A DNA stretch of 15,601 nt from JBFMHD01 sp040752395 [NCBI: Candidatus Hydrogenedentota bacterium] (GTDB lineage Bacteria > JBFMHD01). The notes under the pieces were generated by a model. The model saw only the letters and a program-made list of their open reading frames with translations. It was not told where the DNA came from and searched no databases. The stretch spans positions 1 through 15,601 of the forward strand of contig JBFMHD010000052.1 of the NCBI GenBank assembly GCA_040752395.1. Direction: 5' to 3'. The number at the start of each line of letters is the position of its first letter. Within the stretch, counting starts at the first letter, position 1. Shown one piece after another: positions 1 to 8,503 of the stretch. The position numbers and the translations under genes were made by a program.

Positions 1-8
1 CCAGCTGG

Positions 9-37
9 CTGTAGTCCGTAGCCTGTAGCCTGTAGCC
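9..37. repeat. degenerate heptamer tandem array
   Basis: Four consecutive 7-base units of the form CTGTAGT, CCGTAGC, CTGTAGC, CTGTAGC run directly into the dispersed repeat that starts near 36. The unit is not found in the coding genes of the window. Related 7-base periodic arrays with other unit sequences occur in the other spacers. Confidence 0.6.
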
Positions 38-121
38 CGTCCTGATACCTCTCACTTCTTCCGTTATCTTGCTTCTTGCTTCTACTTGATATCATTAGAG
101 TTACAATGTTTTTCAGAGGAG
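36..121 (+). repeat. dispersed intergenic repeat, copy 1
   Basis: This stretch runs from CCCGTCCTGATACC through the core CTTGCTTCTTGCTTCT (68-83) to TTTTTCAGAGGAG. It recurs in inverted orientation at 14782-14888 with only a few substitutions and one internal length difference. Shorter relatives sharing the same 16-base core lie at 651-700 and 8504-8550. It is preceded at 9-37 by a degenerate 7-base tandem array of the type CYGTAGY. No coding gene is convincing here. The frame reading LISLELQCFSEE matches only the part of the nitroreductase ORF that itself lies inside the other copy. Confidence 0.8.
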
Positions 122-186
122 AAGAGATCAGTTGAGTGGAAAAAGTTAAAAAAGTATTTTACAATTTGAGAAAATTATTAATAATA

Positions 187-215
187 TTGAAAGAGTGTAT
201 ACGAATTGTTATTAA
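187..215 (+). promoter_or_regulatory. possible promoter of ndk
   Basis: TTGAAA (187-192) and TATTAA (210-215) are separated by 17 bases and would start transcription about 13 bases upstream of the ndk ATG. The -10 box lacks the conserved last T, so this is a weak call made on sequence alone. Confidence 0.25.
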
Positions 216-234
216 AAGGTAAAACATTTACTTT

Positions 235-633
235 ATGGATAACACCCTTGTAATAATCAAACCCGATGCAGTGAAACGTAATATTATAGGTAAAATTTTA
301 ACAATCTTTGAAGAACAGGGTTTTATAATACGTGAAGCTAAAATGCTAAGATTAACAAAAGAAGAGGCTGAAAGTTTTTATGAGGTACATAAAGATAAAC
401 CGTTTTTTAATCCTTTAATAGAGTATATAACTTCTGGTAAAGTATTAGTATGTGTGCTTGAGGGTAAAGATGCTGTTTATAGGGTTAGAGAGATAATGGG
501 TGCTACTGACCCGAAAGAGGCAGAGGAAGGGACTATTAGAAAACTCTTTGGTATAAACAAACAGGAGAATTCTGTGCATGGCTCTGATTCAGATGAAAAT
601 GCGCTACGCGAAATCTCGTTCTTTTTTAAATAA
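235..633 (+). CDS. ndk: nucleoside diphosphate kinase
   Basis: Cytosolic enzyme that moves the gamma phosphate of a nucleoside triphosphate (usually ATP) to other nucleoside diphosphates through a phosphohistidine intermediate, balancing NTP and dNTP pools. The 132-residue length is close to the usual bacterial length. The N-terminal TLVIIKPDAVKR strand is typical, and the signature NSVHGSDS (112-119) carries the phosphorylated His115. The region FGINKQENS replaces the more usual form before the active site but keeps the register. The ATG has no good Shine-Dalgarno sequence; AAAAGG lies about 16 bases upstream. The gene stands alone, preceded by a repeat spacer and followed by another repeat copy, so it is probably not in the comEC transcript. 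The function call is secure. Confidence 0.96.
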   Translation: MDNTLVIIKPDAVKRNIIGKILTIFEEQGFIIREAKMLRLTKEEAESFYEVHKDKPFFNPLIEYITSGKVLVCVLEGKDAVYRVREIMGATDPKEAEEGTIRKLFGINKQENSVHGSDSDENALREISFFFK

Positions 634-650
634 ATCTACAACCTATTAAC

Positions 651-700
651 ATATCCTCTCAGTCTTTGGTCGGTTTTTTTATCTTGCTTCTTGCTTCTAA
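651..700 (+). repeat. dispersed intergenic repeat, copy 2 (short form)
   Basis: CCTCTCAGTCTTTGGTCGG and a T-run are followed by ATCTTGCTTCTTGCTTCTA, which contains the 16-base core (683-698) shared with the copies at 36-121, 8504-8550 and 14782-14888. The G/C-rich part followed by seven T residues could also act as a weak terminator for ndk, but no strong stem is visible. Confidence 0.7.
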
Positions 701-709
701 TTAACTTAT

Positions 710-892
710 ATGCCTAAACGTGATAAAGATACAAAAAATAAACAAATCTTTATTCTTACCATCTTAATAGCTATCTTGTTAGGCGTTTTTTTTATCGGCA
801 TTAAATCTTTTACAAGAAACCCATATACTATCAAAGAATGCATCCGCTCAAATAAAGAGAATAATTTCTATCCACTCATAGAGGTCGAATAA
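710..892 (+). CDS. small single-span membrane protein upstream of comEC
   Basis: I do not recognise the family of this 60-residue ORF. Its first 12 residues are very basic and lysine-rich, followed by a hydrophobic stretch at about 13-31 that should form one membrane helix with the N-terminus inside by the positive-inside rule. A short polar tail ends in LIEVE. No clear Shine-Dalgarno sequence precedes the ATG, which directly follows a repeat copy. The stop codon lies one base before the TTG start of comEC, and the last codons carry GAGGT (881-885), the ribosome binding site of comEC. The two are therefore likely translated together. It could be a small partner of the uptake channel or simply a leader-type ORF. 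Confidence 0.55.
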   Translation: MPKRDKDTKNKQIFILTILIAILLGVFFIGIKSFTRNPYTIKECIRSNKENNFYPLIEVE

Positions 893-893
893 A

Positions 894-3800
894 TTGAGAT
901 ACTTTAACATTATAATGTGTTTCTGTTATTCCTTTGTTGTAGGCGTAGCTGCTTCAATTATAGTTCAACCCTCTGAAACATTATATCAGTATTTTTATAT
1001 AATATCTATTATTGCTGGTTGTACAGGTTTAGCTCTATTTGTTATCACAGATATTTTTGAAATTTTTAGATTGCATCAAGCTATTATATTTATCGTTGCA
1101 GGTCTATCTGGCATCTCACTTGGTATGGGTAGATTTGTTCATAATAAGATTATTCCTCCTTTTGTTAATGACCCTGATTATCCTAATCACATAGTGCATT
1201 TTGTAGATGAGGACCGTAATGCCTTGACAATCGTTGTAGGCAGGATCGCAATGGCCCCTGAAATGAGGTTTATGAAATATGGTGATAAAGTAGATATTTT
1301 ATTTAAACCCGAGGTGGTCATTCCTGAGCCAGGTGATAATAAAGAGTATCTTGTTGGGGAGGGTTATATTCAGGTATCTGTTTCAGCAAATGTAGGAGAA
1401 ATATATCCTGAGATAGCGAGCAGTCAGGCCTATGGTTACAGAGTCCAGTTTGAAGGCGCTCTATTAAGATTCGAGCCCACAACTGTTCCGTATACTCTTG
1501 ATTTAAGAGAATATTTTGAGAAGCAGAATATATTTGCGAAAATGAATTTTTACAGACTCAAAACAGGAGAGGAGATAAAGATATTAAAAGACCCAAAAAC
1601 AGGGTTGCCGCATAAAGGTAATTTCGTGTTCGAATGGTCGATGATAATTAAAGATAAAATATTAAAAGTTATTAAGCAGACAACACCGTACCCTTATTCA
1701 GCATTCCTCGCAGGTGTGACACTCGGGTTAAGACGCGGGCTTGAGCAGGCTTACAATATTTTTGAAAAAGAGAAAAAGTATAAAACAAAGTTTGATCTAA
1801 TAACCGAGGAATTTCGCTGGTCAGGAACAAGTCACGTTTTAGCTGTTTCTGGTTTACATGTTACCATCATTACAGTGATGCTTTATGGCCTGTTTGCAGT
1901 TTTTCGAGTCCCGAAAAAAATAAGTTCACCGTTGATTATATTCTCTTTAATTATTTTTACAATTATTACAGGTGCAAGACCATCTTCCATAAGAGCAACT
2001 ATTATGAATAGCCTCGTAGTAGTATCAGAAGCATATTTAGGCATAGGGTTAAAGACCTCACTTTTGTTTGGTATAGGGATAGCTTGTTTTTCAGAACTTA
2101 TTTTTAATCCTAAACTTATTTTTGAGCCTGCGTTTTCGTTATCATTTATGGCTGTTTTATCACTCGCTCTGATTACAGGTCCTGCCGATAGATTCTTGAA
2201 ACGTAAAACAGGTAAACGAACTTTAGGCGGAATTATAGGTTTTTATACAGGAATGATTCTCGGCTCATTTCTACCAGGCCCGAGTACAATGATATTTATT
2301 TTTATAGGAATTATAGCAGGTATTTATTTCGGGCAAAATATTATTAAACTGATACCGAGATGGTTAATGCAATTTATAGCCTCACAATTTGCCATCCAAT
2401 TCGGAATGATGCTGCCTCTATCAGCATATTATTTCAATCATCTACCAGTAGCAGGCCCAATTGCAAATATTGTTGCCATCCCATTAATTGGTATTATTGT
2501 TCAGCTCGGAATGATAGCCGGCATCATTGGAACTGTAATACCGTCTATCGGGATATATATAGCATTGATGCTGAATGCTACGAACTATCTATGTATGTGG
2601 GTTTTTATGGCCGTGACTCATCTGAGCACAATAACAATGCCTTATCCCTATATGAAAACTTTTACACCAAAATTAGTGGCTTTTTATTATTCATTTCTTG
2701 GTGTACTCTTAATAATAGATAAAGTATATCCTGATTTAGAGGTCTGGTATTATAAAAAATTAGCACAGGCCACAAAATATCTCAAACAAAGAATTTATGC
2801 CACGGCAATAACTGGTTTCATAATTTTGTTTGTGATACCAGCTATTATCTGGAGAGAGCCTTATCAGAAATATGATGGTAATTTACAGGTGAACTTTTTA
2901 GATGTTGGTTATGGTTCTGCTATGCACATAAAAACGCCTCAAGGTAAAAATTTCCTTGTAAACGGTGGCCGGTTCGGAAAATACGATAGAGACGGCGGCT
3001 TTGATTTAGCTGATTTTAAAATCGTCCCGTATTTTTACAAGCAGAGAATAGGGATACTTGATGGTGTATTTATCACGAGTATAAATGACGAAGATATAAG
3101 CGGACTTATCTCTGTCGTAGATTATATGATCGTAGATAAGATTTATTCTTTTTTTGATTCATCCGAAATAAATATTTATAAGAAATGGGATGAACTAAGT
3201 AGAGAAATATTTGAAAAAATCGGTGACAGTTATCTTGCTGAAAACTGTGATAAATTTTATATTAGAAATAAAGCTATTTATTATCGTGATATAATTGAAA
3301 AGGCAAATACCCCCTTCTTCCCTTTTGAATGGTTTGACCATCTTGCTGTTTCTACAATAAGATTTATAAAAGAATTATTCAAAAAAGAGAATAAAAGACC
3401 TGATTTCTTAGCTATCAAAAAAATAGGTACCATTATTTATGAAGAAGAATTTAATGGTAAAAAACTCAGGATATATACCTTAAATCCAGATTGGGAAAAC
3501 CCATCTTCAAATGCTTCTGATATGAGTATAGTATTAAAAATCGAGTACGGCAGGACTGGTATTATATTATTGAATGCTTTAAAAAAGAGTGGCGACTCAA
3601 AGATACTTAGATTCAGGAATAATCTCAAGGCAGATGTTATGCAGGTCCCTTCACATGGTTCAAAAGATGCCTGCTCAGATGCTCTTATCAGAGCTATTTC
3701 TCCAGAAATCGCTATTCTTGAGTTCGGTTATCCACGACATTTATACAAAAGGCTGAGAACAGAGGCTATTGACGATGCTGATTACACTACTCTTAAATTG

Positions 3801-3959
3801 CAGGGAAATGATATAAAGGTTTACAGAACCGACAAAGTTGGTAGTGTACTGATAATCTCAGATGGTGAAAAGATATTAGAACCATTAACTTTTAAAGGCA
3901 GGCTGGAGGAAGAGCCAGAAAAAGAAGGTATCACTCTCGAAACACTACCAGAATTTTAG
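894..3959 (+). CDS. comEC: ComEC/Rec2-type DNA uptake channel with degenerate metallo-beta-lactamase domain
   Basis: Inner-membrane protein expected to carry single-stranded DNA into the cytoplasm during natural transformation. At 1021 residues it is longer than most ComEC proteins (about 750-850). N-terminal helices cover about 5-80, followed by an OB-like DUF4131 region (about 95-235) ending in YTLDLREYFEKQNIF. The competence domain (about 265-610) has multiple helices and the signatures GTSHVLAVSGLHV (311-323), TGARPSSIRATIM (359-371) and FEPAFSLSFMAV (410-421). The C-terminal beta-lactamase-like domain begins at NFLDVGYGSAMHI (667-679), but its metal ligands are replaced: the HxHxDH position reads SINDED (729-734), DGG is NGG (690-692), and the HHGS position reads SHGS (920-923). 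The start is TTG at 894 because GAGGT lies 8 bases upstream; ATG at 915 is the alternative. The stop overlaps the next start by one base. The family call is secure; nuclease activity is doubtful. Confidence 0.93.
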   Translation: MRYFNIIMCFCYSFVVGVAASIIVQPSETLYQYFYIISIIAGCTGLALFVITDIFEIFRLHQAIIFIVAGLSGISLGMGRFVHNKIIPPFVNDPDYPNHIVHFVDEDRNALTIVVGRIAMAPEMRFMKYGDKVDILFKPEVVIPEPGDNKEYLVGEGYIQVSVSANVGEIYPEIASSQAYGYRVQFEGALLRFEPTTVPYTLDLREYFEKQNIFAKMNFYRLKTGEEIKILKDPKTGLPHKGNFVFEWSMIIKDKILKVIKQTTPYPYSAFLAGVTLGLRRGLEQAYNIFEKEKKYKTKFDLITEEFRWSGTSHVLAVSGLHVTIITVMLYGLFAVFRVPKKISSPLIIFSLIIFTIITGARPSSIRATIMNSLVVVSEAYLGIGLKTSLLFGIGIACFSELIFNPKLIFEPAFSLSFMAVLSLALITGPADRFLKRKTGKRTLGGIIGFYTGMILGSFLPGPSTMIFIFIGIIAGIYFGQNIIKLIPRWLMQFIASQFAIQFGMMLPLSAYYFNHLPVAGPIANIVAIPLIGIIVQLGMIAGIIGTVIPSIGIYIALMLNATNYLCMWVFMAVTHLSTITMPYPYMKTFTPKLVAFYYSFLGVLLIIDKVYPDLEVWYYKKLAQATKYLKQRIYATAITGFIILFVIPAIIWREPYQKYDGNLQVNFLDVGYGSAMHIKTPQGKNFLVNGGRFGKYDRDGGFDLADFKIVPYFYKQRIGILDGVFITSINDEDISGLISVVDYMIVDKIYSFFDSSEINIYKKWDELSREIFEKIGDSYLAENCDKFYIRNKAIYYRDIIEKANTPFFPFEWFDHLAVSTIRFIKELFKKENKRPDFLAIKKIGTIIYEEEFNGKKLRIYTLNPDWENPSSNASDMSIVLKIEYGRTGIILLNALKKSGDSKILRFRNNLKADVMQVPSHGSKDACSDALIRAISPEIAILEFGYPRHLYKRLRTEAIDDADYTTLKLQGNDIKVYRTDKVGSVLIISDGEKILEPLTFKGRLEEEPEKEGITLETLPEF

Positions 3960-4915
3960 TGGAAAATAGTAGTGAGGGTCACAAAACCAGTAGCATATAT
4001 TCTATGTTTAATTTTAAGTTCAGCGTCTTTCAGAAACTTATTATTTTATTATCAGCTATCCTGATCACTGTGGGTGGCTTAGTTTTAATTAAACCTGATA
4101 CCAAAGAACAAAGCTATGATGATACTACTCTAAATTTAAAACCATTATCCAATCTCGAATTAGCCTCACCACTCAAAATTGTAACTGAAGATGAACAGAT
4201 AAAACTGCAGGAAGAGGTAAAGATTAACATTAACACAGCCACAGTAGATGAACTCACAACTGTTCCTGGCATCGGCGAGGCAACAGCCAGAGCCATTGTA
4301 GAATATAGAGAGAAAAATAGAAAAGAAGATGAACCTGTATTTTATAAGCTATCTGATTTAGAGAAAGTCCCTCGTATGGGTGAGAAAAAAATTGAGAAAC
4401 TTTCACAATACCTTACTGTCGGCTGGGGTGTTATGCAGCTTGAAAAAGAAAAATCCATTAATATTGAAGAAAAAGAAGACAAAATTAATATTAATACTGC
4501 TGATGTTATTAAACTGCAGGATTTACCCGGTATAGGACCAAAGACAGCAGAGAATATTATTAAGTATAGAGAGACAAAACAATTTGAAAAAATAGAAGAT
4601 ATTATGAATGTTCCGCGCATCGGACCAACACGGTTTGAGAAAATAAAAGATAAAATAACAGTTGGTGAAGAGATGGAAAAATTGTTGAAAAAGAAAAGCT
4701 TGACTAAACCTAAAAAAGTAGAAAAAATTAATCTTAATAAAGCTACAATGGAAGAACTTATAACTTTACCAGGGATCGGTGAACAGACAGCAAAAAATAT
4801 TATAGAGTACAGAACAGAACTTAAAAAATTTAGATCACTTGAGGATTTGCTTGAGATACCTGGCTTTGGCGAAAAAAAACTTGAAAAAATTAGACCATAC
4901 GTAGAGGTTAAATAA
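3959..4915 (+). CDS. membrane-anchored ComEA-like protein with three helix-hairpin-helix modules
   Basis: This 318-residue protein has a cytoplasmic N-terminus, one predicted membrane helix (about 27-44) and an acidic/polar linker. Three ComEA-type modules follow at about 88-154, 175-236 and 257-318. Each opens with a motif such as KININTATVDELTTVPGIG (88-106) and carries a second hairpin such as VPRMGEKKIEKL. These modules bind the DNA backbone without sequence preference. In Gram-positive competence systems ComEA is the double-stranded DNA receptor that feeds ComEC, and it normally carries one such module, so three is unusual. The GTG start overlaps the comEC stop (TAGTG), which points to translational coupling and a shared role. 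It is named by domain only, because repeat number and order differ from classical ComEA. Confidence 0.85.
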   Translation: MENSSEGHKTSSIYSMFNFKFSVFQKLIILLSAILITVGGLVLIKPDTKEQSYDDTTLNLKPLSNLELASPLKIVTEDEQIKLQEEVKININTATVDELTTVPGIGEATARAIVEYREKNRKEDEPVFYKLSDLEKVPRMGEKKIEKLSQYLTVGWGVMQLEKEKSINIEEKEDKININTADVIKLQDLPGIGPKTAENIIKYRETKQFEKIEDIMNVPRIGPTRFEKIKDKITVGEEMEKLLKKKSLTKPKKVEKINLNKATMEELITLPGIGEQTAKNIIEYRTELKKFRSLEDLLEIPGFGEKKLEKIRPYVEVK

Positions 4916-4931
4916 GGTTGTAATATGCTAA

Positions 4932-5087
4932 AAACATTTTTGGCAGTGGTTAAAAATAAAAAAATTGAACTTTTGTTATCCTTTCTCAGACCTATCTGGT
5001 TCAAAGGTTAGACCTGCGATTATCGTTAATTCTGAACACGTATTCGAAAAGCTTAGAGAATTCCTTGCAAAAATGGCTGGGACTTAA
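4932..5087 (+). pseudogene. remnant of a MazF/PemK-family toxin gene
   Basis: This frame is open from 4932 to the TAA at 5085-5087 but has no usable ATG. It reads YPFSDLSGSKVRPAIIVNSE from 4977, which matches the N-terminal hallmark of MazF/PemK-like ribonuclease toxins (FPFTDLSGSKxRPALVxS). The rest of the toxin is missing; the reading continues as HVFEKLREFLAKMAGT and stops. The neighbouring frame from ATG 4925 encodes only 28 residues. I read this as a decayed toxin gene left between the two HhH genes. The family call rests on a stretch of about 18 residues. Confidence 0.5.
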
Positions 5088-5119
5088 AGATTAATCAATT
5101 TTTTATAGGAGATTTTTTT

Positions 5120-6028
5120 ATGAGAAAGCTTATTATTCTATTGATGGTTCTTGGGCTCGTATTTTATGCAGGATGTGGAAAAAAGAAGGAAGCTGAAGAA
5201 AGTAAAACTATGGAACTTGAACAGGAAGAAGTACCAGAGATTGAAGAAGGTGAAGAAGAAATAACTGAAATTACAAAAGAAGATATTGAAAAAGATGTAT
5301 CTGAAGAAGATGCGAAGATAAATGTAAACGAGGCTGATTTAGATGAACTTTTATCAGTAAAAGGATTAGGTCCCACTAAAGCTGAAAAAATTATTCAATA
5401 TAGAGAAGAACACGGACCTTTTAAATCCCTCGATGAACTAACTAAAGTTCCAGGTATCGGTGAGAAAACAGTAGAAAAATTAAGAGAGTATCTTACAGTA
5501 GGTAAAGTAGAAAAAGAGGAAGAATCAGAGGAAAGTAAAACTGAAGATGAGTCAACAGATGAAGAAGGAAAGATAAACATTAATACAGCCTCGTTAGAAG
5601 AACTTGATAATCTGCCGAAAATAGGACCCACTATCGCTCAAAGAATAATTGACTATCGTGAAGAACACGGCGGATTTAAAAGTATTGAAGAATTAAACGA
5701 AGTTAAAGGCATAGGCGATAAAATGTTCAAAAATTTAAAAGACCTGGTTACTGTTGGGAAAGAAGCTAAAAAAGAGGTAGACGAAGAGAAACCAGTAAAA
5801 AAGACTGAAAAAAAGACTACTACAACAAAAAAGACAGGACCAGCAGGCAAGGTTAATATAAATAAAGCATCGAAATCCGAACTTATGACAATTAAAGGCA
5901 TAGGTGAGACTACTGCTGAGAGAATCATTGAGGGAAGACCATATAAAACTATTGATGACCTGAAGAAAGTTAAAGGCATAGGTGAAAAAAAGTTTGAAGC
6001 ACTAAAACCTTTTGTCACAGTAGAATAA
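5120..6028 (+). CDS. probable lipoprotein with three ComEA-type helix-hairpin-helix modules
   Basis: This 302-residue exported protein starts with a short basic n-region and a hydrophobic core ending FYAGC. Cys19 is a likely lipidation site, although Tyr at -3 is atypical for a lipobox. A strongly acidic, glutamate-rich linker (about 24-65) follows. Three ComEA-like modules lie at about 66-127, 151-212 and 244-302, each with NxNxAxxxEL and a GIG or GLG hairpin pair. The linkers between them are acidic first and then Lys/Thr-rich (222-239). It presumably binds DNA outside the inner membrane as a second receptor beside the ComEC-linked anchored protein. AGGAG lies 8 bases before the ATG. It is separated from the first HhH gene by 204 bases holding a toxin remnant, so the two may be an old duplication interrupted by an insertion. 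A structural role unrelated to competence cannot be excluded. Confidence 0.82.
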   Translation: MRKLIILLMVLGLVFYAGCGKKKEAEESKTMELEQEEVPEIEEGEEEITEITKEDIEKDVSEEDAKINVNEADLDELLSVKGLGPTKAEKIIQYREEHGPFKSLDELTKVPGIGEKTVEKLREYLTVGKVEKEEESEESKTEDESTDEEGKININTASLEELDNLPKIGPTIAQRIIDYREEHGGFKSIEELNEVKGIGDKMFKNLKDLVTVGKEAKKEVDEEKPVKKTEKKTTTTKKTGPAGKVNINKASKSELMTIKGIGETTAERIIEGRPYKTIDDLKKVKGIGEKKFEALKPFVTVE

Positions 6029-6064
6029 CCATCTTTACGCTCTACCCCAGAGTCTTCGGTTATT
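6024..6064 (+). terminator. possible terminator hairpin after the HhH lipoprotein gene
   Basis: AATAACC (6024-6030), overlapping the stop codon, pairs with GGTTATT (6058-6064). Inside it CTCT and AGAG flank a five-base loop. A T/C-rich tract, TTCTTCTTTC, follows. The outer loop is long and the tract is not pure T, so efficiency is uncertain. Confidence 0.35.
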
Positions 6065-6114
6065 TCTTCTTTCTCAATCCCTGTTTCTTATTTTTAAAGG
6101 AACGGTAGAAATGG

Positions 6115-8460
6115 ATGGGTTTTTTAAAAGAACATCCTGATAAATGGATACAAGAAGAATATAAAAAGTGGGAGAGTATCCCTGATATTAAAGAACATCA
6201 GCTAACGATCCTCGAGAGTGAACTCGCCACTTTAGGGAATGTCGATAAAATAAAGTTTGTTTTTAAATTAATAGATGGTTTAAATTCAGAACAGATGGAA
6301 TCAGTTTTGCATAATCATTCTACCGAAGGTCCCATTCTTATATTAGCAGGTGCCGGAACCGGTAAAACAGCCACCCTTACTCGCCGGGTCGTTTATCTAC
6401 TTATTAAAGAAATTTTACCCGAGCATATTCTCTGTATGACATTTACAAATAAAGCAGCAGATGAAATGAAAGAAAGGATTTATTTTTTAATAGACAGGCT
6501 CTCACAAGAAAATCCCGGGGAAACCTCTTATTATCTTAATAATGTTAAAACCAGAATCACTACTATGTGGATTTCGACATTTCATTCCTGTTGTTTAAGA
6601 TTACTTAGAGATAGATTAAAAGAAGTGAGTAATTTTGAGAGAGTTGGGTTACCACCATATATCTCTATAATAGAACCGATTGAGCAGAAAGAAATTATTA
6701 AAGAAATACTCAATTCTCTAAAGATATCATTTAAAGAGCTTGAGCCAGAAGAGGCGCTGACACAGATAAGCATACTTAAAAATGAGTTAAAAGATATAGA
6801 TATTGCAAAAAATGAGGCTTCAACAACCGAAGAGAAACGTATCACAGAGATTTATCAACGTTACCAGAAGAAATTGAAAGAAAGACAGATGATAGATTTT
6901 GATGATATGATATTTTATGCTACCACAGTTTTGAATGAGTTTTTAGATGTACTTGAATATTACAGAAACCTCTTTCAATATTGTCTGATAGATGAGTATC
7001 AGGACACGAATTTTGCCCAGTATATCTTTGCATTAAGTATCGTAGAAAAGCACAGAAGACTTTTTGCTGTGGGCGATGACGACCAGTCGATATATGGCTG
7101 GCGTGGAGCTGATATCAGAAACATTCTTAATTTCAAACGTGATTTTCCTTTTTGTAAGATTGTAAAAATGGAGAAAAATTATCGCAGCACAGGTAATATC
7201 CTGTTATCAGCGAATCAGATATTTATAGAAAAAAAACCCGAATATAGAAAAATACTTAAAGTAACTAAAACCGGTAATACCGCATTGGACAGGTATGGCG
7301 AGCGAATAATTATGTTCAGAGCAAAAGATGAAGTGGAAGAGGCAGAGTTTGTAGCTTACGAAATTGAGAACCTGACTAAAAAAGAAAAACATAGACTTTA
7401 TGATTTCGCAGTACTTTACAGAACCAATCATATGAGAGAACCATTTCTTGATGTTTTTAGTAAAAAAGGGATTAAATATATAGAGATGGGGAACAGCGAA
7501 AATTTACGACAGAAAATAATAGTTCAATTCCTTGAGTTCGCATCGATATTTTCAGATTTTATACCATTATTAAAAGAACCCGAGAAAGTAGGTGAAAGCT
7601 TTAAAACAAGACTGGATGAAAAAATAACACGCGTACTTTCTTTGCCTGCTTTTGCAATAAACGAAAACGATATGAATCTTTTAAAATATTTACCAACGAA
7701 TAAAACCACAGGTAAAACCTATCATATTTATGAATTGTTTCTAAACCCTGATTTATATGAACAAATATATAAAACTTTATCAAATAACGCAAAAACCAGA
7801 ATAGCAAACTATTATGCTATTCTCTCAGAAATGATAAGCAATTTTAATCAATATACTTTATATGGTTACCTTTCTGAGATATTAAGACGTGGCGGGTTCG
7901 AGGCAGAGATAAAAGCCGATGGATTAAGAAACGACCGCAAAAAATTAATAAACAATCTTCTTAATACAGCCGGTTTCATTGAAAGAACAATGCCAGCAGA
8001 AGTTCAGACTTATGACAGACTCAGACTATTTCTCGAAGACATAAACGAGAAACTTTATGGTTCCCAAACTGAATTTTCACCTTATGAAGATGGTGTGAGA
8101 TTAGTTACGCTTCATTCTGCCAAAGGACTCGAGTTTAGAAATGTATTTTTTATCGGATTAGAGGAAGGCATCTGCCCGCTTGAGCACCCCTCTGAAAAAT
8201 ATCTGTCCAAACAAGAAAAAGAGAAACGATTAGATGAAGAAAAACGGCTCTTTTACGTCGGCGTTACAAGAGCGATGCAGAGATTATATCTTTTACATAC
8301 TTATACAAGGCTGTGGTTTGGAAAACGACAGGATATGGAACCCTCCAGATATCTGAATCTGCTCCCACAGAATTTGATTGAAAAAGGCGAATCTATCAAC
8401 AGTCTCAAGGACAAACTTAAACAACGAACAAAACGCTTCCTCTCAAAAATAATCGAATAA
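6115..8460 (+). CDS. UvrD/PcrA/Rep-family ATP-dependent DNA helicase
   Basis: This superfamily 1A 3'-5' DNA helicase of 781 residues has all family motifs in order. The Q-motif region is LNSEQ (56-60) and Walker A is AGAGTGKT (78-85). Motif Ia is TFTNKAADEM (109-118) and motif II is DEYQDT (293-298). Motif III is GDDDQSIYGWRGA (320-332) and motif IV is EKNYRS (353-358). Motif V is TLHSAKGLEF (665-674) and motif VI is EEKRLFYVGVTRA (708-720). An N-terminal extension of about 55 residues precedes the Q motif, and the C-terminus is short. The start follows an in-frame TAG at 6106-6108; ATG at 6111 is in another frame. AAGG lies about 14 bases upstream, which is rather far. Such enzymes work in excision repair, replication restart and removal of RecA. 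Its place after the uptake genes could mean a role with incoming DNA, but that is inference. Paralogue identity (UvrD, PcrA or Rep) cannot be assigned. Confidence 0.92.
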   Translation: MGFLKEHPDKWIQEEYKKWESIPDIKEHQLTILESELATLGNVDKIKFVFKLIDGLNSEQMESVLHNHSTEGPILILAGAGTGKTATLTRRVVYLLIKEILPEHILCMTFTNKAADEMKERIYFLIDRLSQENPGETSYYLNNVKTRITTMWISTFHSCCLRLLRDRLKEVSNFERVGLPPYISIIEPIEQKEIIKEILNSLKISFKELEPEEALTQISILKNELKDIDIAKNEASTTEEKRITEIYQRYQKKLKERQMIDFDDMIFYATTVLNEFLDVLEYYRNLFQYCLIDEYQDTNFAQYIFALSIVEKHRRLFAVGDDDQSIYGWRGADIRNILNFKRDFPFCKIVKMEKNYRSTGNILLSANQIFIEKKPEYRKILKVTKTGNTALDRYGERIIMFRAKDEVEEAEFVAYEIENLTKKEKHRLYDFAVLYRTNHMREPFLDVFSKKGIKYIEMGNSENLRQKIIVQFLEFASIFSDFIPLLKEPEKVGESFKTRLDEKITRVLSLPAFAINENDMNLLKYLPTNKTTGKTYHIYELFLNPDLYEQIYKTLSNNAKTRIANYYAILSEMISNFNQYTLYGYLSEILRRGGFEAEIKADGLRNDRKKLINNLLNTAGFIERTMPAEVQTYDRLRLFLEDINEKLYGSQTEFSPYEDGVRLVTLHSAKGLEFRNVFFIGLEEGICPLEHPSEKYLSKQEKEKRLDEEKRLFYVGVTRAMQRLYLLHTYTRLWFGKRQDMEPSRYLNLLPQNLIEKGESINSLKDKLKQRTKRFLSKIIE

Positions 8461-8503
8461 AAATTGTAATGCCTCAGTTATTGGTGCAGTAGAACTTATA
8501 CTT

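Noticed and set aside
83-164. Remnant of a second nitroreductase gene at the window start (LISLELQCFSEE resembles the N-terminus of the long frame at 14817)
   Set aside because: The similarity stops at the repeat boundary, before any conserved nitroreductase residue, so it reflects the shared repeat and not the gene.
136-222. 28-residue ORF from GTG ahead of ndk
   Set aside because: Very short, Lys/Ile-rich as expected by chance in AT-rich DNA; GAGGAG is 14 bases away, and the possible ndk promoter lies inside it.
4342-5004. Long minus-strand ORF (220 codons) opposite the first HhH gene, and similar ones opposite the second
   Set aside because: The translations are Ser/Phe/Pro-rich low-complexity complements of Lys/Glu-rich HhH repeats, with no start signal or domain. 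They are shadows of the plus-strand genes.
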